From positions 186,001-250,000 of the forward strand of contig NZ_CP054492.1 in assembly GCF_015265455.1 (NCBI RefSeq): DNA of 64,000 nt, in the 5' to 3' direction. Position 1 is the stretch's first letter. Every line of letters starts with the position of its first letter. The translations under genes and the position numbers were made by a program. Source of the DNA: Candidatus Sulfurimonas baltica (GTDB taxonomy: Bacteria > Campylobacterota > Campylobacteria > Campylobacterales > Sulfurimonadaceae). Positions 36,893-45,108 of this stretch are shown here, one piece after another. The notes beneath the pieces were generated by a model that saw only the letters and a list, made by a program, of their open reading frames with translations, made no database searches and had not been told where the DNA came from.

Positions 36893-37891
36893 GTGTCAAA
36901 TTGTATCGGAATTGATGTATCAAAAGCAAGTATAAATATTCATATAGCAAAGAATAAGCAGGATTTAGTTTTAGAGAATAGCATTAAAGGTTTCAGGTCT
37001 CTTATCTCTAAATTAAAAAAAATATATAAAAAAGAGATGGAGAATATTGTCTTTATTTTTGAGCCAACAGGTAGTTATTCTGAAGCACTTAGAAAATATT
37101 CTTCAGAACAAAATATCAAGTGTTTTATCATAAATCCTAAGCAGTTTAGTAATTATGCTAAAGCATTGGGAGTGGAAGTAAAAAATGATATTGAAGATGC
37201 TAGAGTTCTTTCAAAAGCTCTTCATTTAGCTAAAGATAATCAGATCAAGGTTCCTGTATATAACGAAGATATAGAACATATTAAGGAGTTGATGAGTTTT
37301 TATAAATTCACGAAAAAACAAACAACACAACAGAAGAATCATCTTGAAGCATTGACAAGTAAAGATGGTGATAACTTCTCAATTAAAGAACTTAAAAAGT
37401 CTATCAAAGAATCGAAAGAAAAAGAGCTTAGAATTATTGAACAAGTACAAACTTTAATTGATTCTACGGATGAATATAAAATTGCATATGACAATATTAT
37501 ATCAATAAAAGGAGTTGGTCAAATTGGTGCCATTGTACTTTTACATCTCTTTTTAAAATACCCAGAAGCTAATCAAAGGCAGATTACCTCGTTAACAGGT
37601 CTAAATCCAATTTATAGACAATCCGGTACATCAATTCAATCAGGTTATAAAATAGCAAAGTCAGGCGCAAGTCTATATAGAAGTGTGATTTTTATGTCAG
37701 TTCTTACTGCTGTACAACATGATAAAAATTTTAAAAGTTTTTATGAGAGATTGAAATCTAAAGGAAAACATACAACATCTGCTCAAATTGCTGTCATGCG
37801 AAAAATAATACTTACTGCACATTCTCTTTATAAAAATAATAGAAAATATAATGAAAATTATAATACTCATGAAGCTTCTGATATGGAATAA
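36893..37891 (+). CDS. IS110-family DEDD transposase/recombinase (copy 1)
   Basis: 332 residues. N-terminal RuvC-like DEDD domain: G-I-D-V-S-K (Asp ~8), F-E-P-T-G-S-Y (Glu ~60), K-N-D-I-E-D-A-R (Asp ~104/107). C-terminal Transposase_20 domain: S-I-K-G-V-G-Q-I-G-A, L-T-G-L-N-P, and the Ser-rich block R-Q-S-G-T-S-I-Q-S-G with the likely nucleophilic Ser. Start GTG with 'aggagg' seven nt upstream. The enzyme recombines element and target guided by a bridge RNA. Product identical to the copy at 43662. Confidence 0.94.
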   Translation: MSNCIGIDVSKASINIHIAKNKQDLVLENSIKGFRSLISKLKKIYKKEMENIVFIFEPTGSYSEALRKYSSEQNIKCFIINPKQFSNYAKALGVEVKNDIEDARVLSKALHLAKDNQIKVPVYNEDIEHIKELMSFYKFTKKQTTQQKNHLEALTSKDGDNFSIKELKKSIKESKEKELRIIEQVQTLIDSTDEYKIAYDNIISIKGVGQIGAIVLLHLFLKYPEANQRQITSLTGLNPIYRQSGTSIQSGYKIAKSGASLYRSVIFMSVLTAVQHDKNFKSFYERLKSKGKHTTSAQIAVMRKIILTAHSLYKNNRKYNENYNTHEASDME

Positions 37892-37934
37892 AATTGAAGA
37901 GAATTGTTACTATCGGTATCATTTTTAAAGGAAG

Positions 37935-39308
37935 TTAAACGTGGCGACTTTCGCACATAAAACCTAACTCTTTTTGAGTGTAAGCACTTAGCACTGCGAG
38001 AATAGTGAGTAAATCTTTATTATCCTTTACAACATTCTCAATTTCAGAGATTTTTGTCAGTATTTGAATAAAAAGTTGCATAGATATTGCCAAAGTTTCA
38101 AGTTCGCATTCTAAATCTCTAAATAGTTCTCCAAGAGTTTGAGGCTCATGTTTTATGCGATTTATATAGCTTACAATATTGTATGCGAACATGGATAGCG
38201 TTATTTTTGCAATCAGCGATTCATAGATGCGATTCTCTTCTTTTCCAAACCCAAATAGGTTTCGTAAATCTTTATATCCTTGCTCGATATTCCATCTTTT
38301 TTTGTAGGTCGCTAAAATCTCTTTACCAGCTATAGTGATGTCAGTTGAGATAAAAATTAATAAGTCTTTGCCTGTGTGTAAAAATACGAGCTTGACTTTA
38401 CCTAAAACTGCATGTTCTACAATGGCATCGAAATATTTGTACGATATTTTGCCATGTTTACCACTACTTTTGTGACGATAGTTTTTCATACTGTCATAGA
38501 TTGCATTCATAGTTTTATGTTTGCCTTTAAAGTTCCAAATAAGTTTATTGTTTGGAAGTCTTGCTATTACTGGCATACCAAGTTCATTAGCTTGATGTAT
38601 GAAATTCGGTTTAGCATACCAGCTATCTACGAGCAAGTAATCTGCATCAACACCGTTATCCAAAGCTCTTTGCAGCATCTCAATAGCTAGTATATTTTTG
38701 CCTTTAGTAATTTCACTCTTTCTCTGATAAGCATTACTTTTGTGATGTAGTTTATTTGTGAACTCTGATATATTCTTACGATAACTATCATTCATCTTGA
38801 TAGAAAAATCAAGCTGGAATGTTGAATGTGAATCTGCATAATTTAGAGATACAATATTTAAAGCATTGATACTTCTATGTTCTTTGTTGCTCCAGATATA
38901 TTTACAGCTACCTTCGATAAATTTACCTCTTTTAGCTTCGACTGTGTCATCAATAATGAGCAAGCGATGTTCACCATTTTTATGTAGTGGTTTTATTCTT
39001 TGCAAAAGTGCAGTAGTACTTAGCATTAAAAACTTTCGCCAGTTGTAACGACTATCTTTGATAAATCTGTAATAGGCATCTTTCCCAAATGCACTATCGC
39101 TCTTTTTTATAAATGTTGACTGGCGTTTTTGCATCACTAACATATAAACGAAGTGTAATATTATTTGAAATGGTGGATAGCCAACATTTCGTTTAATGAA
39201 GTTGCTCTGCTTAAGTATTTTTGTGATTTTTATCTCTGTTAGCACTTCAAGTATTGGATTCTTTAATATGCTTTTCATAGCAGTTTCTATATAATTTGCA
39301 AGTTCCAT
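37935..39308 (-). CDS. IS4-like DDE transposase (copy B)
   Basis: About 457 residues from M-E-L-A-N-Y (39308, inside the element; the longer open frame starts upstream without ribosome site). DDE landmarks: L-L-I-I-D-D-T-V-E (first Asp), Y-L-L-V-D-S-W-Y-A-K-P (second), and K-K-R-W-N-I-E-Q-G-Y-K-D-L-R with the catalytic Glu, matching the IS4 Y-x2-R-x3-E signature. The frame has no stop inside the element: it runs through the terminal repeat into IS110 DNA and ends R-H-V. It differs from copies A and C in blocks, e.g. E-A-K-R-G-K-F-I. Confidence 0.92.
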   Translation of the reverse strand: MELANYIETAMKSILKNPILEVLTEIKITKILKQSNFIKRNVGYPPFQIILHFVYMLVMQKRQSTFIKKSDSAFGKDAYYRFIKDSRYNWRKFLMLSTTALLQRIKPLHKNGEHRLLIIDDTVEAKRGKFIEGSCKYIWSNKEHRSINALNIVSLNYADSHSTFQLDFSIKMNDSYRKNISEFTNKLHHKSNAYQRKSEITKGKNILAIEMLQRALDNGVDADYLLVDSWYAKPNFIHQANELGMPVIARLPNNKLIWNFKGKHKTMNAIYDSMKNYRHKSSGKHGKISYKYFDAIVEHAVLGKVKLVFLHTGKDLLIFISTDITIAGKEILATYKKRWNIEQGYKDLRNLFGFGKEENRIYESLIAKITLSMFAYNIVSYINRIKHEPQTLGELFRDLECELETLAISMQLFIQILTKISEIENVVKDNKDLLTILAVLSAYTQKELGFMCESRHV

Positions 39309-39424
39309 AAAATAGGCCTTTATAATGATGTTAGTGGTAACAAAATTATACATTAAAGTGCCTATTTATGGGCTTTAATACTTAAAATTGGTTCGTGGAT
39401 TTAATGAAATCTATGTGCGAAAGT
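37947..39424 (-). mobile_element. IS4-like element copy B
   Basis: 1478 bp between terminal repeats actttcgcacata (37947-37959) and its complement (39412-39424), same length as copy C. Left neighbour is IS110 copy 1; right flank tgagtaatg begins E3 DNA. No target duplication can be recognised. Confidence 0.88.
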
Positions 39425-39466
39425 TGAGTAATGTAATTCTTAGAATTTATACTAAAAAGGCAAAAA

Positions 39467-40732
39467 TTGGATTTTGAAAAAAGATTAAGTAAAATAGTTG
39501 ATAATTTATCTATAAAATATGATTTTTTTTATCTAATAAAAAATAATAAATTAACCTTTTCATTATTATTTATTATTTATTTAATATTTATAATCTACGT
39601 TGTATATGAAATATATACGAAACATACTTTTCAGGGAATAATTGATAATATATTTCCATTTTTTGTGGATATAGCAATTGTATTTTTAATAACTGTTACA
39701 GTTTTAGTTATTAGAATTATATATAATGATGAAGATGGACGAATTAATGAAGATGAAAAAGAAAATTTAAAGATATATCAACTAAAGAACTTTAATGTAG
39801 ATATTAATAATATAGAAATTATTTTTAATAAAGAAGAATATTACAGCCAACCACAACTAATAGAAAATTTATTAAAATGGATTGACTTTGATAAAGATGA
39901 TTATTTTAGAACTCATTATGGCTCTCTTGACATAAGTAAAATAGCAGTGAAAAGAATTGTAATTGAAGATAATAAATTAAAGATTCATTGTAATCAAGCA
40001 TCATTTTATGATATAGCATATACTCATTACTTTCCAGATTATAAACTTTCTTCGAGTAGTAGCACAGATTCTAAAAATATATTTACATTAAGAAGTTTAT
40101 TGAAAAATAATTTAGATGAAACTTATAGTAGTCAAAAGCTTTTATCAAATAGTATTGAACTTTTTAACTTACTACCAAATCCATTAGGATTGACAGGTAT
40201 TGTCACTTTGAACTTCAATAATAAGAATTATTATATTTTACAAGTAAGACATAAATCAGAAGCTGCAGCTAAAAATAAAATACAATGGTCTTTTGCTGGA
40301 ACAATTGATACTGTTCCGAACCTATATAAAGATAAAATATCCTTTAAGGAACTAATTGATAATGAATTAAATGATGAAATTATAGATATTAAAAATTCTC
40401 CATTTACAACTTTAAAAGATTGTAAAAAAGAGTATAGACTAATAGGTTTTGTCTTAAATCCATTATACTTATATCAACCGGAATTCTTTACTAATGTAAC
40501 ATATGATATAAATGATAATAAACATATTGATTTACAAAATTACATCATTGATAATGAAAAATCGTTTAGTAAATATTTAAATGATGGTAATGATGGTAAT
40601 GATGGAAAAATAAGTAATTTTATTATACTGTCAGACTTGAAAATGATTCAAAAGATTATGAAGCATAAAGATTTAAAAGTTCGTAACTTATTCAAACCAG
40701 GTTATGATTTTCTAACAAGAGAAGTAAAATAG
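39467..40732 (+). CDS. Two-helix membrane protein with Nudix-like domain (possible defence effector)
   Basis: 421 residues from a TTG with 'aaagg' six nt upstream; an in-frame stop just before excludes a longer start. Two transmembrane helices lie near residues 30-48 and 65-84. The remaining ~330 residues are cytoplasmic, with N-P-L-G-L-T-G-I-V-T-L-N-F and W-S-F-A-G-T-I-D-T-V resembling the Nudix-fold domain (Sa_NUDIX type) seen in nucleotide-signalling defence systems. The classical Nudix box with its E-x-x-E-E is not evident, so catalysis is doubtful. The IS copy B ends 42 bp upstream, so any former promoter or partner gene is lost. Confidence 0.6.
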   Translation: MDFEKRLSKIVDNLSIKYDFFYLIKNNKLTFSLLFIIYLIFIIYVVYEIYTKHTFQGIIDNIFPFFVDIAIVFLITVTVLVIRIIYNDEDGRINEDEKENLKIYQLKNFNVDINNIEIIFNKEEYYSQPQLIENLLKWIDFDKDDYFRTHYGSLDISKIAVKRIVIEDNKLKIHCNQASFYDIAYTHYFPDYKLSSSSSTDSKNIFTLRSLLKNNLDETYSSQKLLSNSIELFNLLPNPLGLTGIVTLNFNNKNYYILQVRHKSEAAAKNKIQWSFAGTIDTVPNLYKDKISFKELIDNELNDEIIDIKNSPFTTLKDCKKEYRLIGFVLNPLYLYQPEFFTNVTYDINDNKHIDLQNYIIDNEKSFSKYLNDGNDGNDGKISNFIILSDLKMIQKIMKHKDLKVRNLFKPGYDFLTREVK

Positions 40733-41098
40733 TCTTGTTTGTAAATTGCTCATTATGGGTTAAATACAGTAGTGTGAAACTTATGGGAAACTGAAATTAT
40801 GATAAAATATAACTCTACTTTGCCGACATTATGGGGCTTACAGGATACTATCAGTCCCATCATCCGCACCATAAACTTTTAATAAACTCAATAAAACCCC
40901 TTAAATAATTACTTTACAGAGACTTGAAGAAAACTAAAATTTTATTTTTTCGACCTACTTCTATCCTTACTTTCTAATCAATTCAATAAAGCTATAAACT
41001 TAAATTAATAACCGATAACGCCAATTATTTATATGCTATACTATTCCTTAAATAAATAAATAAAAACATCTCATCTTTTTTAATTGAAGGAGTTTAAT
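40733..41098. other. Non-coding region with third att-like site
   Basis: 365 bp without a gene. It holds catccgcaccat (40861-40872), the last bases of the tRNA-Leu 3' end, followed by DNA resembling that after 32393. It probably marks the right border between island and chromosome; an 'aagga' site before the gene at 41099 ends it. Confidence 0.5.
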
Positions 41099-41314
41099 AT
41101 GGCAATGGGTTCAGGAATTACAACAAAAATTATAGGAATAGGCTTAGTAGTTTTAGGAGTTGGTCTTGCAGTATGGGGGTATCAACTATCCGGTTCTGTC
41201 GGCTCACAAATAACACAAGCTGTCACAGGTTCAGATACAGACAAGGTCATGACTTTCTACATCTCCGGAGCGGTCAGTTTTTTTGTAGGTATATATCTTT
41301 TCAGAAAAAAATAA
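41099..41314 (+). CDS. DUF3185-family small membrane protein
   Basis: About 71 residues from the ATG at 41099 with 'gaagga' upstream; the longer TTG start would include the ribosome site. Two transmembrane helices (I-I-G-I-G-L-V-V-L-G-V-G-L-A-V-W-G-Y and the C-terminal I-S-G-A-V-S-F-F-V-G-I-Y-L-F) with the DUF3185 pattern. Probably an envelope stress protein, since it is paired with the GlsB-like gene 13 nt downstream. Confidence 0.8.
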   Translation: MAMGSGITTKIIGIGLVVLGVGLAVWGYQLSGSVGSQITQAVTGSDTDKVMTFYISGAVSFFVGIYLFRKK

Positions 41315-41327
41315 AATTGGAGACATT

Positions 41328-41579
41328 ATGGATATCATTAACTTAATAATTTTTTTAGCAGTTGGTGCGCTGGCTGGGTGGCTTGCTGGCATCATAATGA
41401 AAGGAAGAGGATTTGGCGTCATTAGCAATATAATTGTGGGAATTGTCGGCGCTTTATTGGGTGGCTTTGTATTCGGTTTGCTCGGCATAACCACAGGCGG
41501 TTTTTTAGGCTCTATAGTTATGGCCACCATAGGCGCTGTTATTTTGCTATATATGATTAAAATACTTAAAAAGGTTTAG
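41328..41579 (+). CDS. GlsB/YeaQ/YmgE-family membrane protein
   Basis: 83 residues with three Gly-rich membrane helices. The family pattern A-G-W-L-A-G, M-K-G-R-G-F-G and N-I-I-V-G-I-V-G-A-L-L-G-G is complete. Members are small inner-membrane proteins associated with general stress; molecular role unclear. Likely co-transcribed with the preceding DUF3185 gene. Confidence 0.88.
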   Translation: MDIINLIIFLAVGALAGWLAGIIMKGRGFGVISNIIVGIVGALLGGFVFGLLGITTGGFLGSIVMATIGAVILLYMIKILKKV

Positions 41580-41752
41580 CTCTATAGTAGCTAAAACTGA
41601 AGATTCTACTTTGTCATTAGAAAATATTGAATCTAGCATTTGTCACAAAAAATCTCACGGACTTTTTGAAAAAGAATATGGTGAAAAACTCTGTTCACTA
41701 TATTAAGCAAAACAATCTGGAAAAATTTAGTTGTTATATTTAAAGGGTAAAA
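41580..41752 (+). other. Intergenic stretch with a coding relic
   Basis: An open stretch without start (about 41595-41706) reads S-L-E-N-I-E-S-S-I-C-H-K-K-S-H-G-L and ends at TAA 41704-41706. It looks like a gene tail; family not recognised. Confidence 0.3.
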
Positions 41753-42106
41753 ATGAAATATATTATAGATATGATAGATGATATACGAGAGAATATACAA
41801 AACTCTAAAGAGTACACGCTCGTAGCTATGCTATTAAAAGAAAACACTTCAGAGAATTTTCAAAATGCCGGTGAAAAAGTTATTTCATCTTTGTTTATTG
41901 ACCATGACACCAAACAGTTACAGTTAGGATTTGCAGATGAAAATGATACTACAAAGGAGTTACTAGAGCTTGTTGACTCTTTGCAAATGCAAGCAATGAT
42001 GTATGAATTGGTTGTGAAAATTTCCAATGAGCATCCGCTTATGCCTGTTATAGGATTTGGTGAAAATCATGAAGAAAAACAGTACATTTTTTTTCTAACA
42101 GCCTAA
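41753..42106 (+). CDS. Hypothetical cytoplasmic protein
   Basis: 117 residues, no signal or membrane segment, mixed alpha/beta with central Asp/Glu-rich helix. The start follows 'aaaggg'. Not recognised. The IS4-like copy C begins 22 bp downstream but leaves the gene intact. Confidence 0.55.
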   Translation: MKYIIDMIDDIRENIQNSKEYTLVAMLLKENTSENFQNAGEKVISSLFIDHDTKQLQLGFADENDTTKELLELVDSLQMQAMMYELVVKISNEHPLMPVIGFGENHEEKQYIFFLTA

Positions 42107-42125
42107 AGTGTTTTAGTTAATTTAC

Positions 42126-43490
42126 TCAACTTTCGCACATAAAACCTAACTCTTTTTGAGTATAAGCACTGAGCACAGCGATAATATTGAGTAAATTTTT
42201 ATTATCCTTGACAACATTTTGGATTTCAGAGATTTTTGTCAGTATTTGAATAAAAAGTTGCATAGATATTGCCAAAGTTTCAAGTTCGCATTCTAAATCT
42301 CTAAATAGTTCTCCAAGAGTTTGAGGCTCATGTTTTATGCGATTTATATAGCTTACAATATTGTATGCGAACATGGATAGCGTTATTTTTGCAATTAGTG
42401 ATTCATAGATACGATTTTCTTCTTTTCCAAAACCGAAGAGGTTTCTGAGATCTTTATAGCCTTGTTCAATATTCCATCTCTTTTTATAAGTTGCTAGAAT
42501 CTCTTTGCCTGCAATAGTAATATCACTTGAGATAAAAACTAACAACTCTTTACCTGTGTGTAAAAATACGAGCTTGACTTTACCTAAAACTGCATGTTCT
42601 ACAATGGCATCGAAATATTTGTACGATATTTTGCCATGTTTACCACTACTTTTGTGACGATAGTTTTTCATACTGTCATAGATTGCATTCATAGTTTTAT
42701 GTTTGCCTTTAAAGTTCCAAATAAGTTTATTGTTTGGAAGTCTTGCTATTACTGGCATGCCAAGTTCATTAGCTTGATGTATGAAATTCGGTTTAGCATA
42801 CCAGCTATCTACGAGCAAGTAATCTGCATCAACACCGTTATCCAAAGCTCTTTGCAGCATCTCAATAGCTAGTATATTTTTGCCTTTAGTAATTTCACTC
42901 TTTCTCTGATATGCATTACTTCTGTGATGTAGCTTATTTGTGAACTCTGAAATATCTTTTCTATTGCTACCATTCATTTTTATAGAAAAATCTAATTGAA
43001 AAGTTGAATGTGAATCTGCATAATTTAGAGATACGATATTGAGCGCATTGATACTCCTATGTTCTTTATTGCTCCAAATATATTTACAGCTTCCCTCAAT
43101 GTATTTACCTCTCTTAGACTCTACTGTATCGTCAATAATGAGTAAGCGATGTTCACCATTTTTATGTAGTGGTTTTATTCTTTGCAAAAGTGCAGTAGTA
43201 CTTAGCATTAAAAACTTTCGCCAGTTGTAACGACTATCTTTGATAAATCTGTAATAGGCATCTTTCCCAAATGCACTATCGCTCTTTTTTATAAATGTTG
43301 ACTGGCGTTTTTGCATCACTAACATATAAACGAAGTGTAATATTATTTGAAATGGTGGATAGCCAACATTTCGTTTAATGAAGTTGCTCTGCTTAAGTAT
43401 TTTTGTGATTTTTATCTCTGTTAGCACTTCAAGTATTGGATTCTTTAATATGCTTCTCACTGCAGTTTGTATATAATTGTCAAGTTCCAT
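42126..43490 (-). CDS. IS4-like DDE transposase (copy C)
   Basis: 454 residues, the best-preserved copy. Same landmarks as copy B (I-I-D-D-T-V-E, L-L-V-D-S-W-Y, R-W-N-I-E-Q-G-Y). Its last codons (C-E-S) are written by the terminal repeat itself, and the stop TGA comes from flanking DNA (42128-42126), so the element borrows a stop from its target. Nearly identical to copy A apart from that copy's frameshift. Confidence 0.93.
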   Translation of the reverse strand: MELDNYIQTAVRSILKNPILEVLTEIKITKILKQSNFIKRNVGYPPFQIILHFVYMLVMQKRQSTFIKKSDSAFGKDAYYRFIKDSRYNWRKFLMLSTTALLQRIKPLHKNGEHRLLIIDDTVESKRGKYIEGSCKYIWSNKEHRSINALNIVSLNYADSHSTFQLDFSIKMNGSNRKDISEFTNKLHHRSNAYQRKSEITKGKNILAIEMLQRALDNGVDADYLLVDSWYAKPNFIHQANELGMPVIARLPNNKLIWNFKGKHKTMNAIYDSMKNYRHKSSGKHGKISYKYFDAIVEHAVLGKVKLVFLHTGKELLVFISSDITIAGKEILATYKKRWNIEQGYKDLRNLFGFGKEENRIYESLIAKITLSMFAYNIVSYINRIKHEPQTLGELFRDLECELETLAISMQLFIQILTKISEIQNVVKDNKNLLNIIAVLSAYTQKELGFMCES

Positions 43491-43606
43491 AAAATAGCCT
43501 TGTATTTTTGATGTTGTGGTGACAAAATTATACTAAAAAGTGGCTATTTATGGGCTTTAATACTCAAATTAAGTTCGTGGATTTAGTGAAATCTATGTGC
43601 GAAAGT
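42129..43606 (-). mobile_element. IS4-like element copy C
   Basis: 1478 bp between actttcgcacata (42129-42141) and its complement (43594-43606). Left flank is chromosomal (tttactca); the right end abuts IS110 copy 2. Mentally removing the IS110 gives the right flank tatttatat. Confidence 0.9.
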
Positions 43607-43661
43607 CGCCACGTTTAACTTCCTTTAAAAATGATACCGATAGTAACAATTCTCTTCAATT

Positions 43662-44660
43662 TTATTCCATATCAGAAGCTTCATGAGTATTATAATTTTC
43701 ATTATATTTTCTATTATTTTTATAAAGAGAATGTGCAGTAAGTATTATTTTTCGCATGACAGCAATTTGAGCAGATGTTGTATGTTTTCCTTTAGATTTC
43801 AATCTCTCATAAAAACTTTTAAAATTTTTATCATGTTGTACAGCAGTAAGAACTGACATAAAAATCACACTTCTATATAGACTTGCGCCTGACTTTGCTA
43901 TTTTATAACCTGATTGAATTGATGTACCGGATTGTCTATAAATTGGATTTAGACCTGTTAACGAGGTAATCTGCCTTTGATTAGCTTCTGGGTATTTTAA
44001 AAAGAGATGTAAAAGTACAATGGCACCAATTTGACCAACTCCTTTTATTGATATAATATTGTCATATGCAATTTTATATTCATCCGTAGAATCAATTAAA
44101 GTTTGTACTTGTTCAATAATTCTAAGCTCTTTTTCTTTCGATTCTTTGATAGACTTTTTAAGTTCTTTAATTGAGAAGTTATCACCATCTTTACTTGTCA
44201 ATGCTTCAAGATGATTCTTCTGTTGTGTTGTTTGTTTTTTCGTGAATTTATAAAAACTCATCAACTCCTTAATATGTTCTATATCTTCGTTATATACAGG
44301 AACCTTGATCTGATTATCTTTAGCTAAATGAAGAGCTTTTGAAAGAACTCTAGCATCTTCAATATCATTTTTTACTTCCACTCCCAATGCTTTAGCATAA
44401 TTACTAAACTGCTTAGGATTTATGATAAAACACTTGATATTTTGTTCTGAAGAATATTTTCTAAGTGCTTCAGAATAACTACCTGTTGGCTCAAAAATAA
44501 AGACAATATTCTCCATCTCTTTTTTATATATTTTTTTTAATTTAGAGATAAGAGACCTGAAACCTTTAATGCTATTCTCTAAAACTAAATCCTGCTTATT
44601 CTTTGCTATATGAATATTTATACTTGCTTTTGATACATCAATTCCGATACAATTTGACAC
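43662..44660 (-). CDS. IS110-family DEDD transposase/recombinase (copy 2)
   Basis: 332 residues, same protein as the gene at 36893, GTG start, intact DEDD and Ser-containing domains. Together the two copies form a 5.7-kb inverted pair around B, the Nudix-like gene, att-like site 3 and copy C. Confidence 0.94.
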   Translation of the reverse strand: MSNCIGIDVSKASINIHIAKNKQDLVLENSIKGFRSLISKLKKIYKKEMENIVFIFEPTGSYSEALRKYSSEQNIKCFIINPKQFSNYAKALGVEVKNDIEDARVLSKALHLAKDNQIKVPVYNEDIEHIKELMSFYKFTKKQTTQQKNHLEALTSKDGDNFSIKELKKSIKESKEKELRIIEQVQTLIDSTDEYKIAYDNIISIKGVGQIGAIVLLHLFLKYPEANQRQITSLTGLNPIYRQSGTSIQSGYKIAKSGASLYRSVIFMSVLTAVQHDKNFKSFYERLKSKGKHTTSAQIAVMRKIILTAHSLYKNNRKYNENYNTHEASDME

Positions 44661-44752
44661 CGTGAACCTCCTAATATTTTAAGAGAGTTCGTTAGCATAG
44701 GAGTAAACTCCTATGTGACTTTTAAGCAATAATACTACACATAACTTTGCCT

Positions 44753-44924
44753 CGTGATTCAATCCGATCTAGCTTCAACTTTTTCTTGCAAAAAAAAGAT
44801 ATTAGAAACCGATCCACTCGCCACTCAAATTTAAAGTGTAATTATCCGACTTTCGCACAAGCTAGACTATGCCGCTTTAGTTAAGTACCGATACATTACT
44901 TCTAACGAACAACTCAAAAGAAGT
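44753..44924 (-). ncRNA. Predicted bridge RNA of IS110 copy 2
   Basis: Same elements as in copy 1; the right target guide lies at 44859-44849 and is complementary to the IS4 terminal repeat that flanks this copy at 43604-43594. Ends approximate. Confidence 0.65.
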
Positions 44925-45108
44925 ATAAACTAAAAATTTACAAAAAAAAGAACATACGAGTTGAGTTATTTATATATTAACTGATAATATTAGAATTTAT
45001 TTTTTATGATACTATAATCTACGTTTTGCAGAGAGCGAATTTAATATTTAATAATGTTTAAAATGGTAGAATACTGTATGTTGTACAAATAATTTTAAAG
45101 GTGTTAAA

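Larger units (their letters stand above)
36588..37947 (+). mobile_element. IS110-family element, copy 1
   Basis: 1360 bp. Comparison with copy 2 (43606-44965, inverted) fixes the ends: left starts CTcaactcgtatg, right ends aaacgtggcga followed by CT. The shared CT dinucleotide fits IS110 insertion at a 2-bp core without target duplication. About 300 bp of non-coding DNA precede the gene. It is inserted at the tip of the IS4-like terminal repeat (aCTttcgcac). Confidence 0.88.
32393..40872. mobile_element. E3: decayed third element between att-like sites
   Basis: Lies between the att copy at 32371 and a shorter copy, catccgcaccat, at 40861-40872. The sequences following both sites are alike (ccctta..., ctttaagaaaac versus cttgaagaaaac, repeated ttctaacc/ttctatcc). 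It has no integrase. It holds a truncated type I S gene with three coupled genes, a membrane Nudix-like gene and three IS copies. The boundaries are less certain than for E2. Confidence 0.5.
43606..44965 (-). mobile_element. IS110-family element, copy 2 (inverted relative to copy 1)
   Basis: 1360 bp, almost identical to copy 1 (position p in copy 1 corresponds to 81553 minus p). Read on the minus strand it lies at ...ataaataaCT | element | CTttcgcacata, again at the tip of an IS4-like terminal repeat. One base difference was noticed in the region before the gene (atagtagg versus atattagg). Confidence 0.9.

Noticed and set aside
35321-39433. Target-site duplications around the IS4-like copies
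   Set aside because: Flanks of copies A, B and C share only a short 'ctca' on one side; no direct repeats could be matched because of IS110 insertion and rearrangement.
40821-40872. Third, intact tRNA or tmRNA 3' end at the island border
   Set aside because: Only catccgcaccat matches; the preceding bases do not form a T arm (a 5-bp stem would have a 20-nt loop).
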